Part shown: one piece after another, positions 23,122 to 33,299 of the stretch
How the letters are laid out: every line of letters starts with the position of its first letter
How positions within the stretch are numbered: position 1 is the stretch's first letter
Assembly (NCBI GenBank): GCA_029261795.1
Contig: JAJDAP010000093.1
Span: 1-34,838 of the forward strand
Origin: Deltaproteobacteria bacterium
Lineage (GTDB): Bacteria; Myxococcota_A; UBA9160; UBA6930
Direction: 5' to 3'
DNA length: 34,838 nucleotides
Program-made: the position numbers and the translations under genes
Notes under the pieces: model-generated
What the model saw: only the letters and a program-made list of their open reading frames with translations
Database searches by the model: none
What the model was told of the DNA's origin: nothing

Positions 23122-24366
23122 TCAGCCTCCGGCCAACAGATCCTTGGCGATGGCGCGGATCTGGATCTCGTCGGTTCCGGCGTAGATCTGGAGCACCTTG
23201 CTGTCCCGGGCGAGCTGTTCCACGACGTACTCGGACATGTAGCCATTACCGCCGTACACCTGGACCGCTTCCATCGCCACCTCGACGGCCGCGCGCGCCG
23301 CATACAACTTCATCGCCGAGGCTTCGGCGAATGTCATCGTCTGGCCGTGAGCGGTGAGCTCGATGGTGCGGAACACGAGGTTCTGGAGGTTCATCCGAGC
23401 GACCTCCATGCGCGCAAGCTTCTCCTGGATCAGCTGGTACTCGCCGATCGGATGCCCGAACTGCACCCGCTCCCGGGCGTACTTCACCGACAGTTCGAGG
23501 CAACGCTCGACGATGCCGAGAGCCATCGCCGCGACCCCTGAGCGCTCGGTCTGGAAGGTGCTCTTCGCGCTCTCACGCCCTCCCCCGCTCTTGTTCAGCG
23601 CCGCTTCGCCGCCTAGCAAGCGGTCCATGCCGACGCGGACATCGGAGAGGAAGAGCTCGCCGGTTGGCGACGAGTGCATGCCCATCTTGCGCAGCGGCCC
23701 GCTCTGCTCGAAGCCCGGCAGGCCGCGGTCCAACACGAAGTTCAGGATCTTGCGATCCCGCACATCGACGTCGGGCTCTTCGAGCTTGCAGATGAAGACG
23801 GTCGTGTCTGCGAAGGGACCGTTGGTAATGAACGTCTTCGAACCATTGAGCACGAATTCGTCGCCTTCGCGACGGGCGGAGGCGCGCATGCCCCCGAAAG
23901 CGTCGGAACCGGAGCCGGGCTCCGTGATCGCCCAGGCGCCGATCTTCTCGAGCGTGAGAAGCTCCAGGCCGAAGCGCTCCTTCTGCTCCGTGGTGCCCTT
24001 CGAGAGGATCGCTCCTGCAGCGAGGCCGACGCTGACGCCCATGGCGGTGACCATCCCCGGGCAGTAGCGACAGAGTTCGATGATCGGGATCAGCGTGGAC
24101 GCAGCCTGATCCGCCTTCGCCGCCAGATCGCCATCAGCACCCTTCTCGGCGCGCTCGGTGTCGCCGCGCTTTTCACGAGCGATCTGCTTCGCGAAGCGCG
24201 CGCGCGCCATCTCGTCCATTCCGAATGTCGCGTACAGCTTCCGCAGGATGTCGTAGGGCGGCAGGTCGCCGTGCTCGAGGGCTTCGACGTGCGGCGCCAC
24301 CTCCTCTTCCATGAAGCGACGTACCACGTCACGGATCATCTGCTGCGACTCACTCCATTCGATCAT
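23122..24366 (-). CDS. Acyl-CoA dehydrogenase
   Basis: A 414-residue FAD enzyme of the acyl-CoA dehydrogenase family (alpha,beta-dehydrogenation of an acyl-CoA). It has the FAD motif GAWAITEPGSGSDAFGGM (143-160), GSKTFITNG (175-183), and the C-terminal AVQVYGGNGYMSEY with the Q-IYAGTDEIQ segment. The usual catalytic Glu of MCAD/SCAD (IYEGT) is Ala396. Glu274 in QTERSGVAAMALG sits where isovaleryl- and long-chain dehydrogenases place the base, so activity is likely retained by that route. A charged insertion (about 60-86) is unusual. AAGGAG precedes the ATG by 7 bases, inside the 3' end of the DEG7-like gene; the two overlap by 17 bp. The acyl substrate is unknown. Confidence 0.88.
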   Translation of the reverse strand: MIEWSESQQMIRDVVRRFMEEEVAPHVEALEHGDLPPYDILRKLYATFGMDEMARARFAKQIAREKRGDTERAEKGADGDLAAKADQAASTLIPIIELCRYCPGMVTAMGVSVGLAAGAILSKGTTEQKERFGLELLTLEKIGAWAITEPGSGSDAFGGMRASARREGDEFVLNGSKTFITNGPFADTTVFICKLEEPDVDVRDRKILNFVLDRGLPGFEQSGPLRKMGMHSSPTGELFLSDVRVGMDRLLGGEAALNKSGGGRESAKSTFQTERSGVAAMALGIVERCLELSVKYARERVQFGHPIGEYQLIQEKLARMEVARMNLQNLVFRTIELTAHGQTMTFAEASAMKLYAARAAVEVAMEAVQVYGGNGYMSEYVVEQLARDSKVLQIYAGTDEIQIRAIAKDLLAGG

Positions 24367-27193
24367 CGGGGGCTCCTTCGGTGGCTGCTTGCGACGGCTT
24401 CAATCGAGGCTCGACAGCGCGCCAGCCATTCGGCCCGAGCCGTAGTTCGCGAGCGGGCCAGTAATGCAGATCAGGTTCGAGGGTCAGGACGCTCACCTTG
24501 TTGTCGAGCCCGGCCACGCGAAGCCGTACCGACTTCGCCTCGTTCCGACTTTCGATCACCTCGAGAAACGCATCGAGGTTGGGCGTCGGCAGACCATCCA
24601 CGGCCAGGATCCTGCGGGTCGGCCCCAGGTCGTAGGCATCGGCCGGAGAGCCGCGCCAGCGTCCAGCTACGTAGATCCCGGTCAATGGGAGTCCGCGCTG
24701 GCTCGCCAGGGTCGCGGGAACCTCCTGGAGCATCGCGCCCGACCAGATCACGACCCGGTTCGCACTCGGGGCCTTGGCGAGCTGGCCGTTCAACAGCACG
24801 GAGAGGTGTTGGCCCGCGCGCACGAACTCGACGCGCACCGGCCCGGCCTGCACCGCGCGTTCGATCTTCTCGAATCGGGTGGTGAGTTCTCCGTTCACGC
24901 GAACGATCATGTCTCCGATTCGAAGCGACGAGGCTGCCGGAAACCCAGCCGTGATTCGGGCGACAGCCAGGACCCGGGAGCGGGCATCGTGGGACTCGAG
25001 AGATCGGGCGATTCCATCCGGGAGGCCAGCCTGTCGGGCATCGGCCAATGGCAGCGGTGCGAGCTCGATCCCCAGCGACTGCCAACGCATGCGCCCTTCG
25101 GCACCCGCCGAGTCGAGCCAGGTCCGAAGGGTTGCTGCGGGTACGCCCGCGAAGAAGGATTCGGGCTTGCCCCCGGGTTCCCAGGAGAACGACGACCAGA
25201 GCGCGCGTATGCGACCGCGACCATCGGCGAGCACACCGCCGACGCCACCGAGGGAATCCGTCAAGGAAACCAGGTCGACGTTGCGCTCGCGAAAGCGCGG
25301 GGTGCGTGGAACGGGAAGCCGGGGTGCGCCAATGCGCTCGACGGAGGAACGCCGCGACAGGAGCTGGTACGTGGTAGTCAGTACCACCTGCCAGACATCG
25401 TCGCCCGGCTCGAGGGGATCGAGATCGAGACGGGCCGACACGACCGGTGTGTCTTCCAGCTGGGCAGGGTCGTAGGCCACCAGCGCGAGGTTGTGTTCCG
25501 GGTGGATCGACAAGACCCGCGCGGGAACCCGTGCCGCACCCCCGAAGATGATCTCGAGGTCGCCTAACGTGACAGGAACCGTGTCCCGGTCGACGACGAC
25601 CCAGCCCTTCTTCGCGTCGACGACGAGGCCGGCACCGACGAAGGCATTTCCCTGGGCGCCATCGAGGGTGAAGGGCAGATCGAAGCGCACCAGCACGAGC
25701 GAGCGCGCGAGCTTCGGAACCGGTCCCGGCCCGGGGCTTTCGAGCGCCACGGACACTTTGTCAGGCGTTCGCTCGAGCGCTGCTTCGTTGGAAGCCTCGC
25801 AGCTCCACAACCCGAGCGCGTCGTCTCGGCGGCAGCGGCGCATCGCGTTCCAGCGCCGGTCGACGCGCAACACGCTGACGCGCGGCGAACGCGGCGAGGC
25901 GACCTCGAAGTAGCGCAGTCGGACGGCGGCGCCATGCGGCCGCGTCGCGACGGCCGCTTCGAAGGCGTCGAGGTCCGCGATCGGTGCCTCGTCGGCGTGG
26001 GTGATCACCACTCGCGCAGGGATGTCGCTTCTGCGGAACGCATAACCTCGCGCTGCCACGAAAACGCCGCCGGCCGGAATCTCGAATGAGCGTGCCATCT
26101 GGTATGAGAGCGGGTGGAGCACACCCCCGCCGAATTCGAGGTACTCGCGCGGCGTGATCGCATGGAGGTCGCCGACCCGAAGATCGCGCGACATGACTTC
26201 ACCGCCCCGTTCGAACTCGAGCAGAACGAATTCCCCGACGGGATCGTCGAGTCGAGCCTCCAACTCGGCGAATCCGACGACGGGCTCACCGTCGACGGCA
26301 ATCAGGATGTCGCCTGGCTCGAGGATTCCCGCGGCGGGGCCGCCGGGAATGATGTGGCGCGCCACCAGCAGGCCGAGCGCCTCGGGATGTTCCGCTCGGA
26401 CCCGGGCCTCGGTCGCTACGCGGAGGCCGAGGCGCCGCAATTCGTCGTAGGATTCTCGGGCCCAGACCGTCTGGAGCGTTCCGCGCCGGACCGGTTCGCC
26501 GCGTTGAATCAGTGAAAGCACGCGCGCCACGCGATCGAGCGGCAGGAAGAAACTGGTCGCCGCGCTCGAGCTGCCGCCAGCGTTCAGCCCGATCACGCGG
26601 CCTCGACGGTCGACCACGGGCGATCCGGAGGATCCTCCAGAAGAACTCGAGGCGGCCTGCAGGTAGAACGTGTTGAAGTCGTTGTAGCGCCCGTTGCCGT
26701 AGCGCGGCGCATCGCGATCGATGCGCGCCAGCGTTCCGGCCAGGATCGAGAGTTTCTCGCCGGCATCGTTGCCGATCACGCGAATCTCGGCACCGACCCG
26801 GGCGGCTTCCGGAGCGAGGGGCAACGCCCCGGGATCGAGGAACTTGAGCTCCGTCGGATCGAAACGGAACAAGCCGAAATCGTGGACCGGATCGCGATAC
26901 ACGGGCCAGACCCGTACCCGCTCGTGATTGAGGAAGACGGCGTGGGCGGTGACCGGGCCGGGTTGCACCACGTGGCGGTTCGTCAGGATGAGGCCGCGCT
27001 CGGCATCGACGACGAAGCCCGTCGCCTGGGACACGCCCGCGGGCGACGTATCGAAGGGTTTTACCGCGGCGACCTCGAGTGCGACAACCGCCTTCGAGAC
27101 ACGTTCGACCACCGTCGACCAATCGTCCTCGGCGAACGCGGGAACCGGAAGCGAGACAAGGACCGCGATGCACGCGGTGAGCAGGCGAGCCAT
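24350..27193 (-). CDS. Double HtrA-like serine protease/PDZ protein (Nma111/DEG7-like)
   Basis: A 947-residue exported protein with a signal peptide (cleavage after about FAF-A, residue 21). Protease domain 1 (about 25-230) has the triad His74 (LTNRHVV), Asp105 (DPVHDFGLF) and Ser189 (GGSSGSPVV). A PDZ domain follows (about 245-340) and a second PDZ-like region (about 350-435). A second trypsin-like domain (about 500-695) has lost the triad: Asp537 at the His position (VVVDRDTVP), Asn568 at the Asp position (HNLALVAYD), and GGVGG in place of GxSGG. Two further PDZ-like regions lie at about 705-800 and 835-905. This order is that of yeast Nma111 and plant DEG7. It follows ribE by 6 bp and overlaps the acyl-CoA dehydrogenase start. 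Confidence 0.82.
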   Translation of the reverse strand: MARLLTACIAVLVSLPVPAFAEDDWSTVVERVSKAVVALEVAAVKPFDTSPAGVSQATGFVVDAERGLILTNRHVVQPGPVTAHAVFLNHERVRVWPVYRDPVHDFGLFRFDPTELKFLDPGALPLAPEAARVGAEIRVIGNDAGEKLSILAGTLARIDRDAPRYGNGRYNDFNTFYLQAASSSSGGSSGSPVVDRRGRVIGLNAGGSSSAATSFFLPLDRVARVLSLIQRGEPVRRGTLQTVWARESYDELRRLGLRVATEARVRAEHPEALGLLVARHIIPGGPAAGILEPGDILIAVDGEPVVGFAELEARLDDPVGEFVLLEFERGGEVMSRDLRVGDLHAITPREYLEFGGGVLHPLSYQMARSFEIPAGGVFVAARGYAFRRSDIPARVVITHADEAPIADLDAFEAAVATRPHGAAVRLRYFEVASPRSPRVSVLRVDRRWNAMRRCRRDDALGLWSCEASNEAALERTPDKVSVALESPGPGPVPKLARSLVLVRFDLPFTLDGAQGNAFVGAGLVVDAKKGWVVVDRDTVPVTLGDLEIIFGGAARVPARVLSIHPEHNLALVAYDPAQLEDTPVVSARLDLDPLEPGDDVWQVVLTTTYQLLSRRSSVERIGAPRLPVPRTPRFRERNVDLVSLTDSLGGVGGVLADGRGRIRALWSSFSWEPGGKPESFFAGVPAATLRTWLDSAGAEGRMRWQSLGIELAPLPLADARQAGLPDGIARSLESHDARSRVLAVARITAGFPAASSLRIGDMIVRVNGELTTRFEKIERAVQAGPVRVEFVRAGQHLSVLLNGQLAKAPSANRVVIWSGAMLQEVPATLASQRGLPLTGIYVAGRWRGSPADAYDLGPTRRILAVDGLPTPNLDAFLEVIESRNEAKSVRLRVAGLDNKVSVLTLEPDLHYWPARELRLGPNGWRAVEPRLKPSQAATEGAPDDRME

Positions 27194-27199
27194 CCGTCG

Positions 27200-27823
27200 C
27201 TACCGCAGTCCACTCGCCGAAACTGCGTCGGCGCCAATCCGGTCGAGGTAGCGCTTCACATATTTGCCGATCACGTCGCTTTCGAGATTCACCGGCGCAC
27301 CCGCTTCCAGATCACCGAGTGTGGTGACCTCGAGCGTGTGCGGAATCAACGCGACGTCGAAACCGTCGCTGCGCAGACCCACGATGGTGAGCGCCACGCC
27401 ATCGATGGTGACGGATCCCTTCTCGATCAGCCCCGCTGCAAATTCCGTCGAAGTCGTCAGCGCCAGGCGGACGTCGCCGCCGTTGCGTTGCCAGTCGCGA
27501 ACGCGGCCGCATTCATCGACATGTCCCTGGACGATGTGTCCGTCGAAGCGACCATCGGCGCGCATGGCGCGCTCCAGGTTCACCCGGCTGCCGACGACCA
27601 GCGCGCCAAGCGACGTCTTCTCCAGGGTCTCCGGGATCGCGTCGAAGTGGAGTCGTTTCGGATCCGCTTCCGCGATCGTCAGACAGGTTCCGTTGACGGC
27701 CACGCTATCGCCCAGTGCCACGACCTCGGAAAGCTGAGGGGCAGCAATCACCAGACGCACGACATCGCCGCGGGTCTCGATGGACTCGACCGGAGCGACG
27801 GCCTCGACAATTCCCGTGAACAC
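27200..27823 (-). CDS. ribE: Riboflavin synthase alpha chain
   Basis: A 207-residue enzyme that dismutates two 6,7-dimethyl-8-ribityllumazines into riboflavin. Two lumazine-binding repeats are visible: the first begins FTGIVEAV and includes VAVNGTCLTI, and the second begins GHIVQGHVDECGRV and includes VTIDGVALTIVGL. It ends in a C-terminal trimerisation helix, GKYVKRYLDRI. The GTG start at 27821-27823 gives the invariant (M)FTGIV N-terminus and has GGGAG 8 bases upstream. It begins 4 bp after the thrC stop and ends 6 bp before the DEG7-like gene, so it is part of that minus-strand train. Other rib genes are not in the window. Confidence 0.94.
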   Translation of the reverse strand: MFTGIVEAVAPVESIETRGDVVRLVIAAPQLSEVVALGDSVAVNGTCLTIAEADPKRLHFDAIPETLEKTSLGALVVGSRVNLERAMRADGRFDGHIVQGHVDECGRVRDWQRNGGDVRLALTTSTEFAAGLIEKGSVTIDGVALTIVGLRSDGFDVALIPHTLEVTTLGDLEAGAPVNLESDVIGKYVKRYLDRIGADAVSASGLR

Positions 27824-27827
27824 CCGC

Positions 27828-29177
27828 CTAGCTCCCGAATCGCCGATCGATCTCGCGCAACATCTCATCGCGAACCGCGTCGTAGCTGGCGGCGACCTCG
27901 ATCACCGGGTTGGGAAACTCGGATTCGATGCCGTCGAGCCGCATCTCGTGATAGCGAACCTTGAAGTCGGTGAACTTCAGACCGTGGGCCGTGGAGATCA
28001 CCACGACGCGCTCGCCCTTGCCGATCGTGCCGTTCGAAACGAGCTTGCGCGTCGCCGCGAGCGCCACACCGGTATGCGGACAGTTGAAGAGTCCGGTGCG
28101 ATCGGCCCGGGCGCACTCCTCGGCCAACTCGCTCTCAGTGGCCTGCTCGACGATGCCGTCGTAGCGCTCGATGGCGTCCACTGCCTTCGCGTAGGAAACC
28201 GGGTTTCCGATCTGGATCGCCGAAGCCAGTGTGGGCCGCGCGCCTACCGGCTCGAACACCTTGAAGCCCGTTTGATAGGCGCGGTAGAGCGGATTCGCCT
28301 CAGCGGCCTGAGCGCACACGAGGCGCGGCTTCCGGCTGATGAGTCCGAGTTCGAGCATCATGTCGAGGCCCTTGGCCAACGCCGAGACGTTCCCGAGGTT
28401 GCCGCCGGGAATCACGATCCAATCCGGCACTTCCCAGTCGAACTGCTGCACGATCTCGATGCCCACGGTCTTCTGGCCCTCGATGCGCAAGCTGTTCATC
28501 GAGTTGGCGAGATAGATCCCGTCCTTTTCGGCGACCTGCTTCACGATCTCCATGCAACCGTCGAAGTCGGTCTCGAGCGCGAACACCATCGCGCCGTTGG
28601 CGACGGGCTGGATCAGCTGCGCGGTCGAGATCTTCCCCTTCGGAAGGAAGACCATTGCGGGAATCTCGGCGGCGGCGGCATAGGCGGCCAACGCCGCAGA
28701 AGTGTCGCCCGTCGACGCGCAGGCGACCGCGCGGATTTCCTTCCCGCGCGCACGCATCTCCTTCACCATCGAGACCAGCACGGTCATGCCGAGATCCTTG
28801 AAGGAACCGGTGTGCGTGTTGCCGCATAGCTTGAGCCACAGGTCGTCGAGACCCAGCTCGCGGCCATAGCGCTCCGCCCAGAAGAGGTTCGTGTGCCCTT
28901 CGTACATCGAAACGACGTTGTCGTTGTCGATCTCCGGGAGCACCCATTCCTTCTTACCCCAGACACCGGACCCATAGGGCCAGGCCGTCCGATTGGAACG
29001 GTCCTCGAATAGCTTCTTCCATTCCGAAGCCGAGGTCTTCTTCAGCTCATCCATGTCATGGCGAACCTGCAGGAGCCCACCGTCGGCATCGGTGTAGACC
29101 ACTTCGTCGAGGGAATGGCGCTCCGCGGGGTTCGTGAGGCTCTCGAACCACGCGCGGTACTGCGGCTTCGGATCCAT
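27828..29177 (-). CDS. thrC: Threonine synthase
   Basis: A 449-residue PLP enzyme (fold type II) converting O-phosphohomoserine to threonine. The PLP lysine is K127 in [11 protein letters not shown]. The phosphate-binding and family motifs are visible: [30 protein letters not shown], and the C-terminal [12 protein letters not shown]. The length and N-terminal domain fit the longer ThrC class. GAGGAGG precedes the ATG at 29175-29177, inside a 2-bp gap from hom. The order alaC-hom-thrC is common in Proteobacteria and supports operon expression. Confidence 0.95.
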   Translation of the reverse strand: MDPKPQYRAWFESLTNPAERHSLDEVVYTDADGGLLQVRHDMDELKKTSASEWKKLFEDRSNRTAWPYGSGVWGKKEWVLPEIDNDNVVSMYEGHTNLFWAERYGRELGLDDLWLKLCGNTHTGSFKDLGMTVLVSMVKEMRARGKEIRAVACASTGDTSAALAAYAAAAEIPAMVFLPKGKISTAQLIQPVANGAMVFALETDFDGCMEIVKQVAEKDGIYLANSMNSLRIEGQKTVGIEIVQQFDWEVPDWIVIPGGNLGNVSALAKGLDMMLELGLISRKPRLVCAQAAEANPLYRAYQTGFKVFEPVGARPTLASAIQIGNPVSYAKAVDAIERYDGIVEQATESELAEECARADRTGLFNCPHTGVALAATRKLVSNGTIGKGERVVVISTAHGLKFTDFKVRYHEMRLDGIESEFPNPVIEVAASYDAVRDEMLREIDRRFGS

Positions 29178-29179
29178 GG

Positions 29180-30508
29180 CTAGAGTTCCTCCTCGATCCG
29201 CACCAGACGGGTCGGCGCCGTGACTTCGTCGAGCCGGTCGATCTCGTCGAGCGCGGCCCGCACCGAAGCCTCCTTGGCGGGATGGGTCAAGATCAGGATC
29301 GGCACCGAGCCGCCTGCCTCTCCCTGACCCTTCTGGATCACCGACTCGATGCTGATGCCGTTCTCGCCCAACACCGCCGTGATCTGGGCCAGGACTCCGG
29401 GGCGATCCTCGGCCGTGAAGACCAGGTAGCAGCGCGCGAAGAGTTCGCCCATCGCGACCTGGGGCTTCGCTTCGATGTGCTCGGGCAGATAGGAAAGGGG
29501 TGCCACGCGCCCGGCTGTGCCACGCTTGATCTCCCGCGCGATCTCCATGATGTCGGCCACCACGGCGCTCGCAGTCGGCAGCTCGCCGGCGCCGGCACCG
29601 TAGAAGAGCGTCGGACCCACCGCGTCCCCGTGGACGGCGATCGCGTTCATCGCGCCATCGACATTCGCGAGCAGGCTGTCGCGGGGAATCATCGTCGGAT
29701 GCACCCGCGCGTCGATGCGTTCGCGGCCATCGGCTCCGGCGACGGATTTGGCGATTCCGAGCAGCTTGATGCGCATGCCGAATTCTTCGGCGGCGTCGAA
29801 ATCCATCGGCGTCAGGTTGCGGATGCCCTCGGTCGGAATGTCCTTGAAGGTCAGCTCGGCGCCGAAGGCCATCGCCACCAGCAGCGTCAGTTTGTGCGCC
29901 GCATCGATTCCGTCGACGTCGAAGCTCGGATCCGCCTCTGCGTATCCGAGATCCTGGGCGCGCTTCAGCACGACTTCGAAGTCCTCGCCGGTCTTCTCCA
30001 TCTCCGTGAGGACGTAGTTGGTCGTGCCGTTCATGATGCCGTGCAGGCTCTCGATGCGATTCGCCGCGAGGCCCTCGCGCATCGAGCGCAGGATCGGGAT
30101 GCCGCCGCCGACACTCGCCTCGAAGGCGACCTCGACGCTGTTCGCGGCCGCTGCCGCAAAGATCTCGTTGCCATGAAGCGCGAGCAGCGCCTTGTTGGCG
30201 GTGACCACGTGCTTGCCGCGTTCGATCGCGGTCAAGGTGAGTTTCTTCGCCACGCCGTAGCCACCGATCAGCTCGATCACGACGTGCACGTCGGGATCGG
30301 CGAGCAGAGCGTCGGAATCGTCGTCGAAGCGGATGCCGGTGAGATCGACGCCGCGATCCGTTTCGAGATCGAGATCCGCGATCCGCACCAACCGAACCGG
30401 GAAACCCAACCGTTTCTCGATGACGTCGGCGTTGTTCCGCAGCACCTTCGCGACACCGGTCCCGATGGTGCCGAGACCGATCAGGCCGACTCCGACTTCA
30501 GCGCTCAT
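29180..30508 (-). CDS. hom: Homoserine dehydrogenase
   Basis: A 442-residue NAD(P)H-dependent enzyme reducing aspartate semialdehyde to homoserine. It has the Rossmann motif [12 protein letters not shown] (8-19), [22 protein letters not shown] and the catalytic-domain segment [14 protein letters not shown] with [21 protein letters not shown]-terminal ACT domain (about 355-425, [16 protein letters not shown]) suggests feedback control by threonine. The ATG at 30506-30508 has AGGAG 6 bases upstream; longer frames are not homologous. It stops 2 bp before thrC and starts 8 bp after the alaC-like stop. Confidence 0.95.
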   Translation of the reverse strand: MSAEVGVGLIGLGTIGTGVAKVLRNNADVIEKRLGFPVRLVRIADLDLETDRGVDLTGIRFDDDSDALLADPDVHVVIELIGGYGVAKKLTLTAIERGKHVVTANKALLALHGNEIFAAAAANSVEVAFEASVGGGIPILRSMREGLAANRIESLHGIMNGTTNYVLTEMEKTGEDFEVVLKRAQDLGYAEADPSFDVDGIDAAHKLTLLVAMAFGAELTFKDIPTEGIRNLTPMDFDAAEEFGMRIKLLGIAKSVAGADGRERIDARVHPTMIPRDSLLANVDGAMNAIAVHGDAVGPTLFYGAGAGELPTASAVVADIMEIAREIKRGTAGRVAPLSYLPEHIEAKPQVAMGELFARCYLVFTAEDRPGVLAQITAVLGENGISIESVIQKGQGEAGGSVPILILTHPAKEASVRAALDEIDRLDEVTAPTRLVRIEEEL

Positions 30509-30516
30509 CTTGGCTC

Positions 30517-31719
30517 CTAGGGCTGCGCCGAGCGCAGGAATTTCCGAATGCCGCGCACCGCCTGGTGGATGCGGTGCGTATTCTCGACCAGCGCGAAGCG
30601 GACATAGCCTTCGCCGCCCTCGCCAAATCCGATGCCCGGCGCCACGGCGACCTTGGCCTCCTGCAACAAGCGTTTGGAGAACTCGAGCGAACCCAGCTCC
30701 CGCAGCGGCTCCGGAATCTGGGCCCAGACGAACATCGTGGCCAACGGCTTCTCGATCTTCCACTGGCCCTCGCCAGGCTGAGCCAGTCCCTCGACCAGCG
30801 CGTCGCGGCGGAGCTTGTACTCGGCCACGTTCTCGGTGACGCAATCCTGTGGCCCGCGCAGCGCCACGATGCCACCCACCTGGATCGGCGTGGGGATCCC
30901 GTAGTCGAGGTAGCTCTTGATCCGCGTCAGCGCGTGGATCATGTCCCGATTGCCCGCGGCGAAACCGATGCGCCAGCCCGCCATCGAGTGGCTCTTCGAG
31001 AGCGAAACGAACTCGATCGCCACGTCCTTGGCACCCTCCACTTCGAGGATGGACGGCGGCTTGTAACCATCGAAACAGATCTCGGCGTAGGCGAAATCGT
31101 GGATCACCATCAGGTGGTGCTCGCGGGCGAACTCGACCACGCGCTGCATGAACGCGAGATCGACCACCTGGGTCGTGGGATTCGCCGGGAACGAGATGAT
31201 CAGCAGCTTCGGCTTGGGCCAGGTGCGCGCCATCGCCGTCTCGAGACTCTCGATGAAATCCGTCTCGGGCGACAGCGGTACGTGACGCAGATCGCCACCG
31301 GCGAAGATCACCGAATACTGATGGATCGGATAGGCCGGGTCCGGCGCGAGCACGACATCACCGGGGCCAATCGTGACCAGGACGAAGTGGGAGAGCCCTT
31401 CCTTCGCACCGATCACGGCGATCGCCTCGGTCTCCGGATCGATCGTCACCCCGTGATTGCGCTCGTACCATTCGGAGGCGCCCAGCCTCAGATTCGGCAC
31501 GCCGCGCGAGGTCGAATAACGATGATTTCGCCCGATCCGGGCCGACTCGCAGATCTTGTCGACGATGTGCGGCGGTGTCGGAATGTCCGGGTTGCCCATG
31601 CCCAGGTCGATCACGTCTTCGCCGTTCGCGCGGGCGGAATGGCGCAGCGCCGTCACTTCCGCCAGGACGTAGGGAGGCAGACGCTTGAGCTTGTCGAAAT
31701 CGTGGCGGAACTCGGACAT
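30517..31719 (-). CDS. alaC: Class I/II aminotransferase, AlaC-like
   Basis: A 400-residue PLP aminotransferase (fold type I) with the PLP lysine K242 in [15 protein letters not shown], the NPDIPTPP and [11 protein letters not shown] segments, and [11 protein letters not shown] before it. It matches the AlaC/YfdZ group, which makes alanine from pyruvate and glutamate; related enzymes act as LL-diaminopimelate aminotransferases. Its place ahead of hom and thrC is the usual location of alaC. The ATG at 31717-31719 has GGAAGG 8 bases upstream, and the open frame continues upstream without conserved sequence. No attenuator is evident in the 112 bp before it. Confidence 0.87.
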   Translation of the reverse strand: MSEFRHDFDKLKRLPPYVLAEVTALRHSARANGEDVIDLGMGNPDIPTPPHIVDKICESARIGRNHRYSTSRGVPNLRLGASEWYERNHGVTIDPETEAIAVIGAKEGLSHFVLVTIGPGDVVLAPDPAYPIHQYSVIFAGGDLRHVPLSPETDFIESLETAMARTWPKPKLLIISFPANPTTQVVDLAFMQRVVEFAREHHLMVIHDFAYAEICFDGYKPPSILEVEGAKDVAIEFVSLSKSHSMAGWRIGFAAGNRDMIHALTRIKSYLDYGIPTPIQVGGIVALRGPQDCVTENVAEYKLRRDALVEGLAQPGEGQWKIEKPLATMFVWAQIPEPLRELGSLEFSKRLLQEAKVAVAPGIGFGEGGEGYVRFALVENTHRIHQAVRGIRKFLRSAQP

Positions 31720-31831
31720 GGAATCGGCCTTCCGGGGGGCGGGCTCGGATGCAGGGCGGTCTTGGGGCGAGCGGACGCAGCGCCGCCCGATCCGCCAAGG
31801 GCCTGAGTCTATTGGACAAATCCGAGGGCAG

Positions 31832-33196
31832 CTACGGCCCCGGCGCAGCTTCACCGGGCCCGGGCCGGTTTCGTCGCGTCAACAGCCAGTAGAACGGCAA
31901 CCCTGCCGCCAACACCCCCAACGAGACGAGGGATTCCCGCGTCGCCCCCCATAGGAGCCCCGCGGCGATGGCAAAGTTCGCCACGACATACAGCGCGGGC
32001 ACCCAGGGATAACCCCAGGCCCGATAGGGTCGCGGCCGCGTCGGCTGGCGGACCCGGAGCATGTAGAGCGCGGCGACATCGGCCATCGTCGCCAACAAGA
32101 TCGCGAAGGTCGTGTAGTCGAGCGCGCTCGGGAAATTCTCGAGCACCAACAGCAGCACGACCGACACGATGGCCTGTACCGCGATCGCCATGGTCGGAGT
32201 GCCGTAGCGCGCGTGGACGCGGTCGCCGCCCGGGATGAAGAGCCCATCGAGAGCCATCGCGTAGGCGATGCGAGGCCCGACCAGGATCGTGGCGCTCAGC
32301 GTGCCCAGGATCGAGATCAACACGAAACCGGACAGGAGCTTACCGCCAACAGCGCCGAAGAAGACCGTGGCGGCGGCCTCGCCGGCATTCGCCGACTGAG
32401 CGAGTTGGAGCGGCGACAGCGCCAGCAAGTAGACCCCGTTCAACAGCAGGTAGAGCCCGGTACAGAGCGCCAGTCCGATGAACAGCGAGCGCGGAACGTT
32501 TCGGCTCGGGTCGCGGATCTCGCTGGCCACGTAGATCGACGCGTTCCAGCCGAGGTAGCTGAACAAGACCGGCGAGAGCGCCAGCGCGAACGCCACCAGG
32601 GGTGCTGCCTCGGTGATCCCCGAGACGAGGGGAACCAGATTCGCCAGGTCTCCGTTGCCGCTGAAGGGTGCCACGAGGCCGAAGCCCGTGAGTGCGGCCA
32701 CCTTGATCCAGCCCGTCACGTTGTTCGCCAGGGCACCCCAGCGGACACCGATCCAGTTCAACCACGAGCACGCAAGAATCGTGAGGATCGCGACCCCCAG
32801 GATCGTGGCGTTGGCCCACGCGAACATTGCGCCAAGACTTGCTGCGAAACCGACGGCCAGGGTCGCCACGGTTCCCGCGTAGATGGCAAAGAACGTCAGC
32901 CAGCCGACGAGAAAGCCCGCGATCGGATGGAAGGCTTCGCGGAGGTAGACATAATCTCCGCCGGCGCGCGGATACATTGCACCGAGTTCGGCATTGGCCA
33001 ACGCTCCGGCCAGCGAGAGCAAGCCGCCGACGACCCAGGCCGCCACGATCAATCCAGCATGCGGCAGGTGCGTCGCGATCGCGCCGGGCGTCAGGAAGAT
33101 TCCCGACCCGACCACCGACGCCACGACCAGGAACACCGCATCTTGTAGCGAGAGTTCGCGGCGCAATCGGTCGCGGGGGTGACTCTCGTCGCTCAT
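31832..33196 (-). CDS. APC-superfamily amino acid permease
   Basis: A 454-residue transporter of the amino acid-polyamine-organocation superfamily with about 12 hydrophobic helices. The first helix carries the unwound motif [13 protein letters not shown], followed by a charged loop [20 protein letters not shown] typical of LAT/APA-type carriers. The helix-8/9 region includes [23 protein letters not shown]. The substrate is an amino acid or related compound, not determinable here. GAGGGG precedes the ATG at 33194-33196. It is divergent from the ThDP-enzyme gene (103 bp apart) and upstream of alaC on the same strand with a 112-bp gap. Confidence 0.9.
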   Translation of the reverse strand: MSDESHPRDRLRRELSLQDAVFLVVASVVGSGIFLTPGAIATHLPHAGLIVAAWVVGGLLSLAGALANAELGAMYPRAGGDYVYLREAFHPIAGFLVGWLTFFAIYAGTVATLAVGFAASLGAMFAWANATILGVAILTILACSWLNWIGVRWGALANNVTGWIKVAALTGFGLVAPFSGNGDLANLVPLVSGITEAAPLVAFALALSPVLFSYLGWNASIYVASEIRDPSRNVPRSLFIGLALCTGLYLLLNGVYLLALSPLQLAQSANAGEAAATVFFGAVGGKLLSGFVLISILGTLSATILVGPRIAYAMALDGLFIPGGDRVHARYGTPTMAIAVQAIVSVVLLLVLENFPSALDYTTFAILLATMADVAALYMLRVRQPTRPRPYRAWGYPWVPALYVVANFAIAAGLLWGATRESLVSLGVLAAGLPFYWLLTRRNRPGPGEAAPGP

Positions 33197-33299
33197 CGTG
33201 CTCCCCTCGCCCTCGCTGCGTACGATTCCCCGCGCACGATACGCGCCACGCCCTCCACCATCCAGTCAGCGGCGCTAGGCTCGCTTCGGAGGAAGCTGC

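Noticed and set aside
23064..23303. Longer TetR start at 23303.
   Set aside because: It would translate the 14-bp palindrome and overlap the end of the acyl-CoA dehydrogenase; the added residues are not TetR-like.
29282..30520. Long plus-strand open frame antisense to hom (similar long antisense frames lie opposite the ABC permeases, the MFS gene and the acyl-CoA synthetase).
   Set aside because: Products are His/Arg/Gln-rich without domains. They arise because the GC-rich third codon position on the real strand removes stops on the other.
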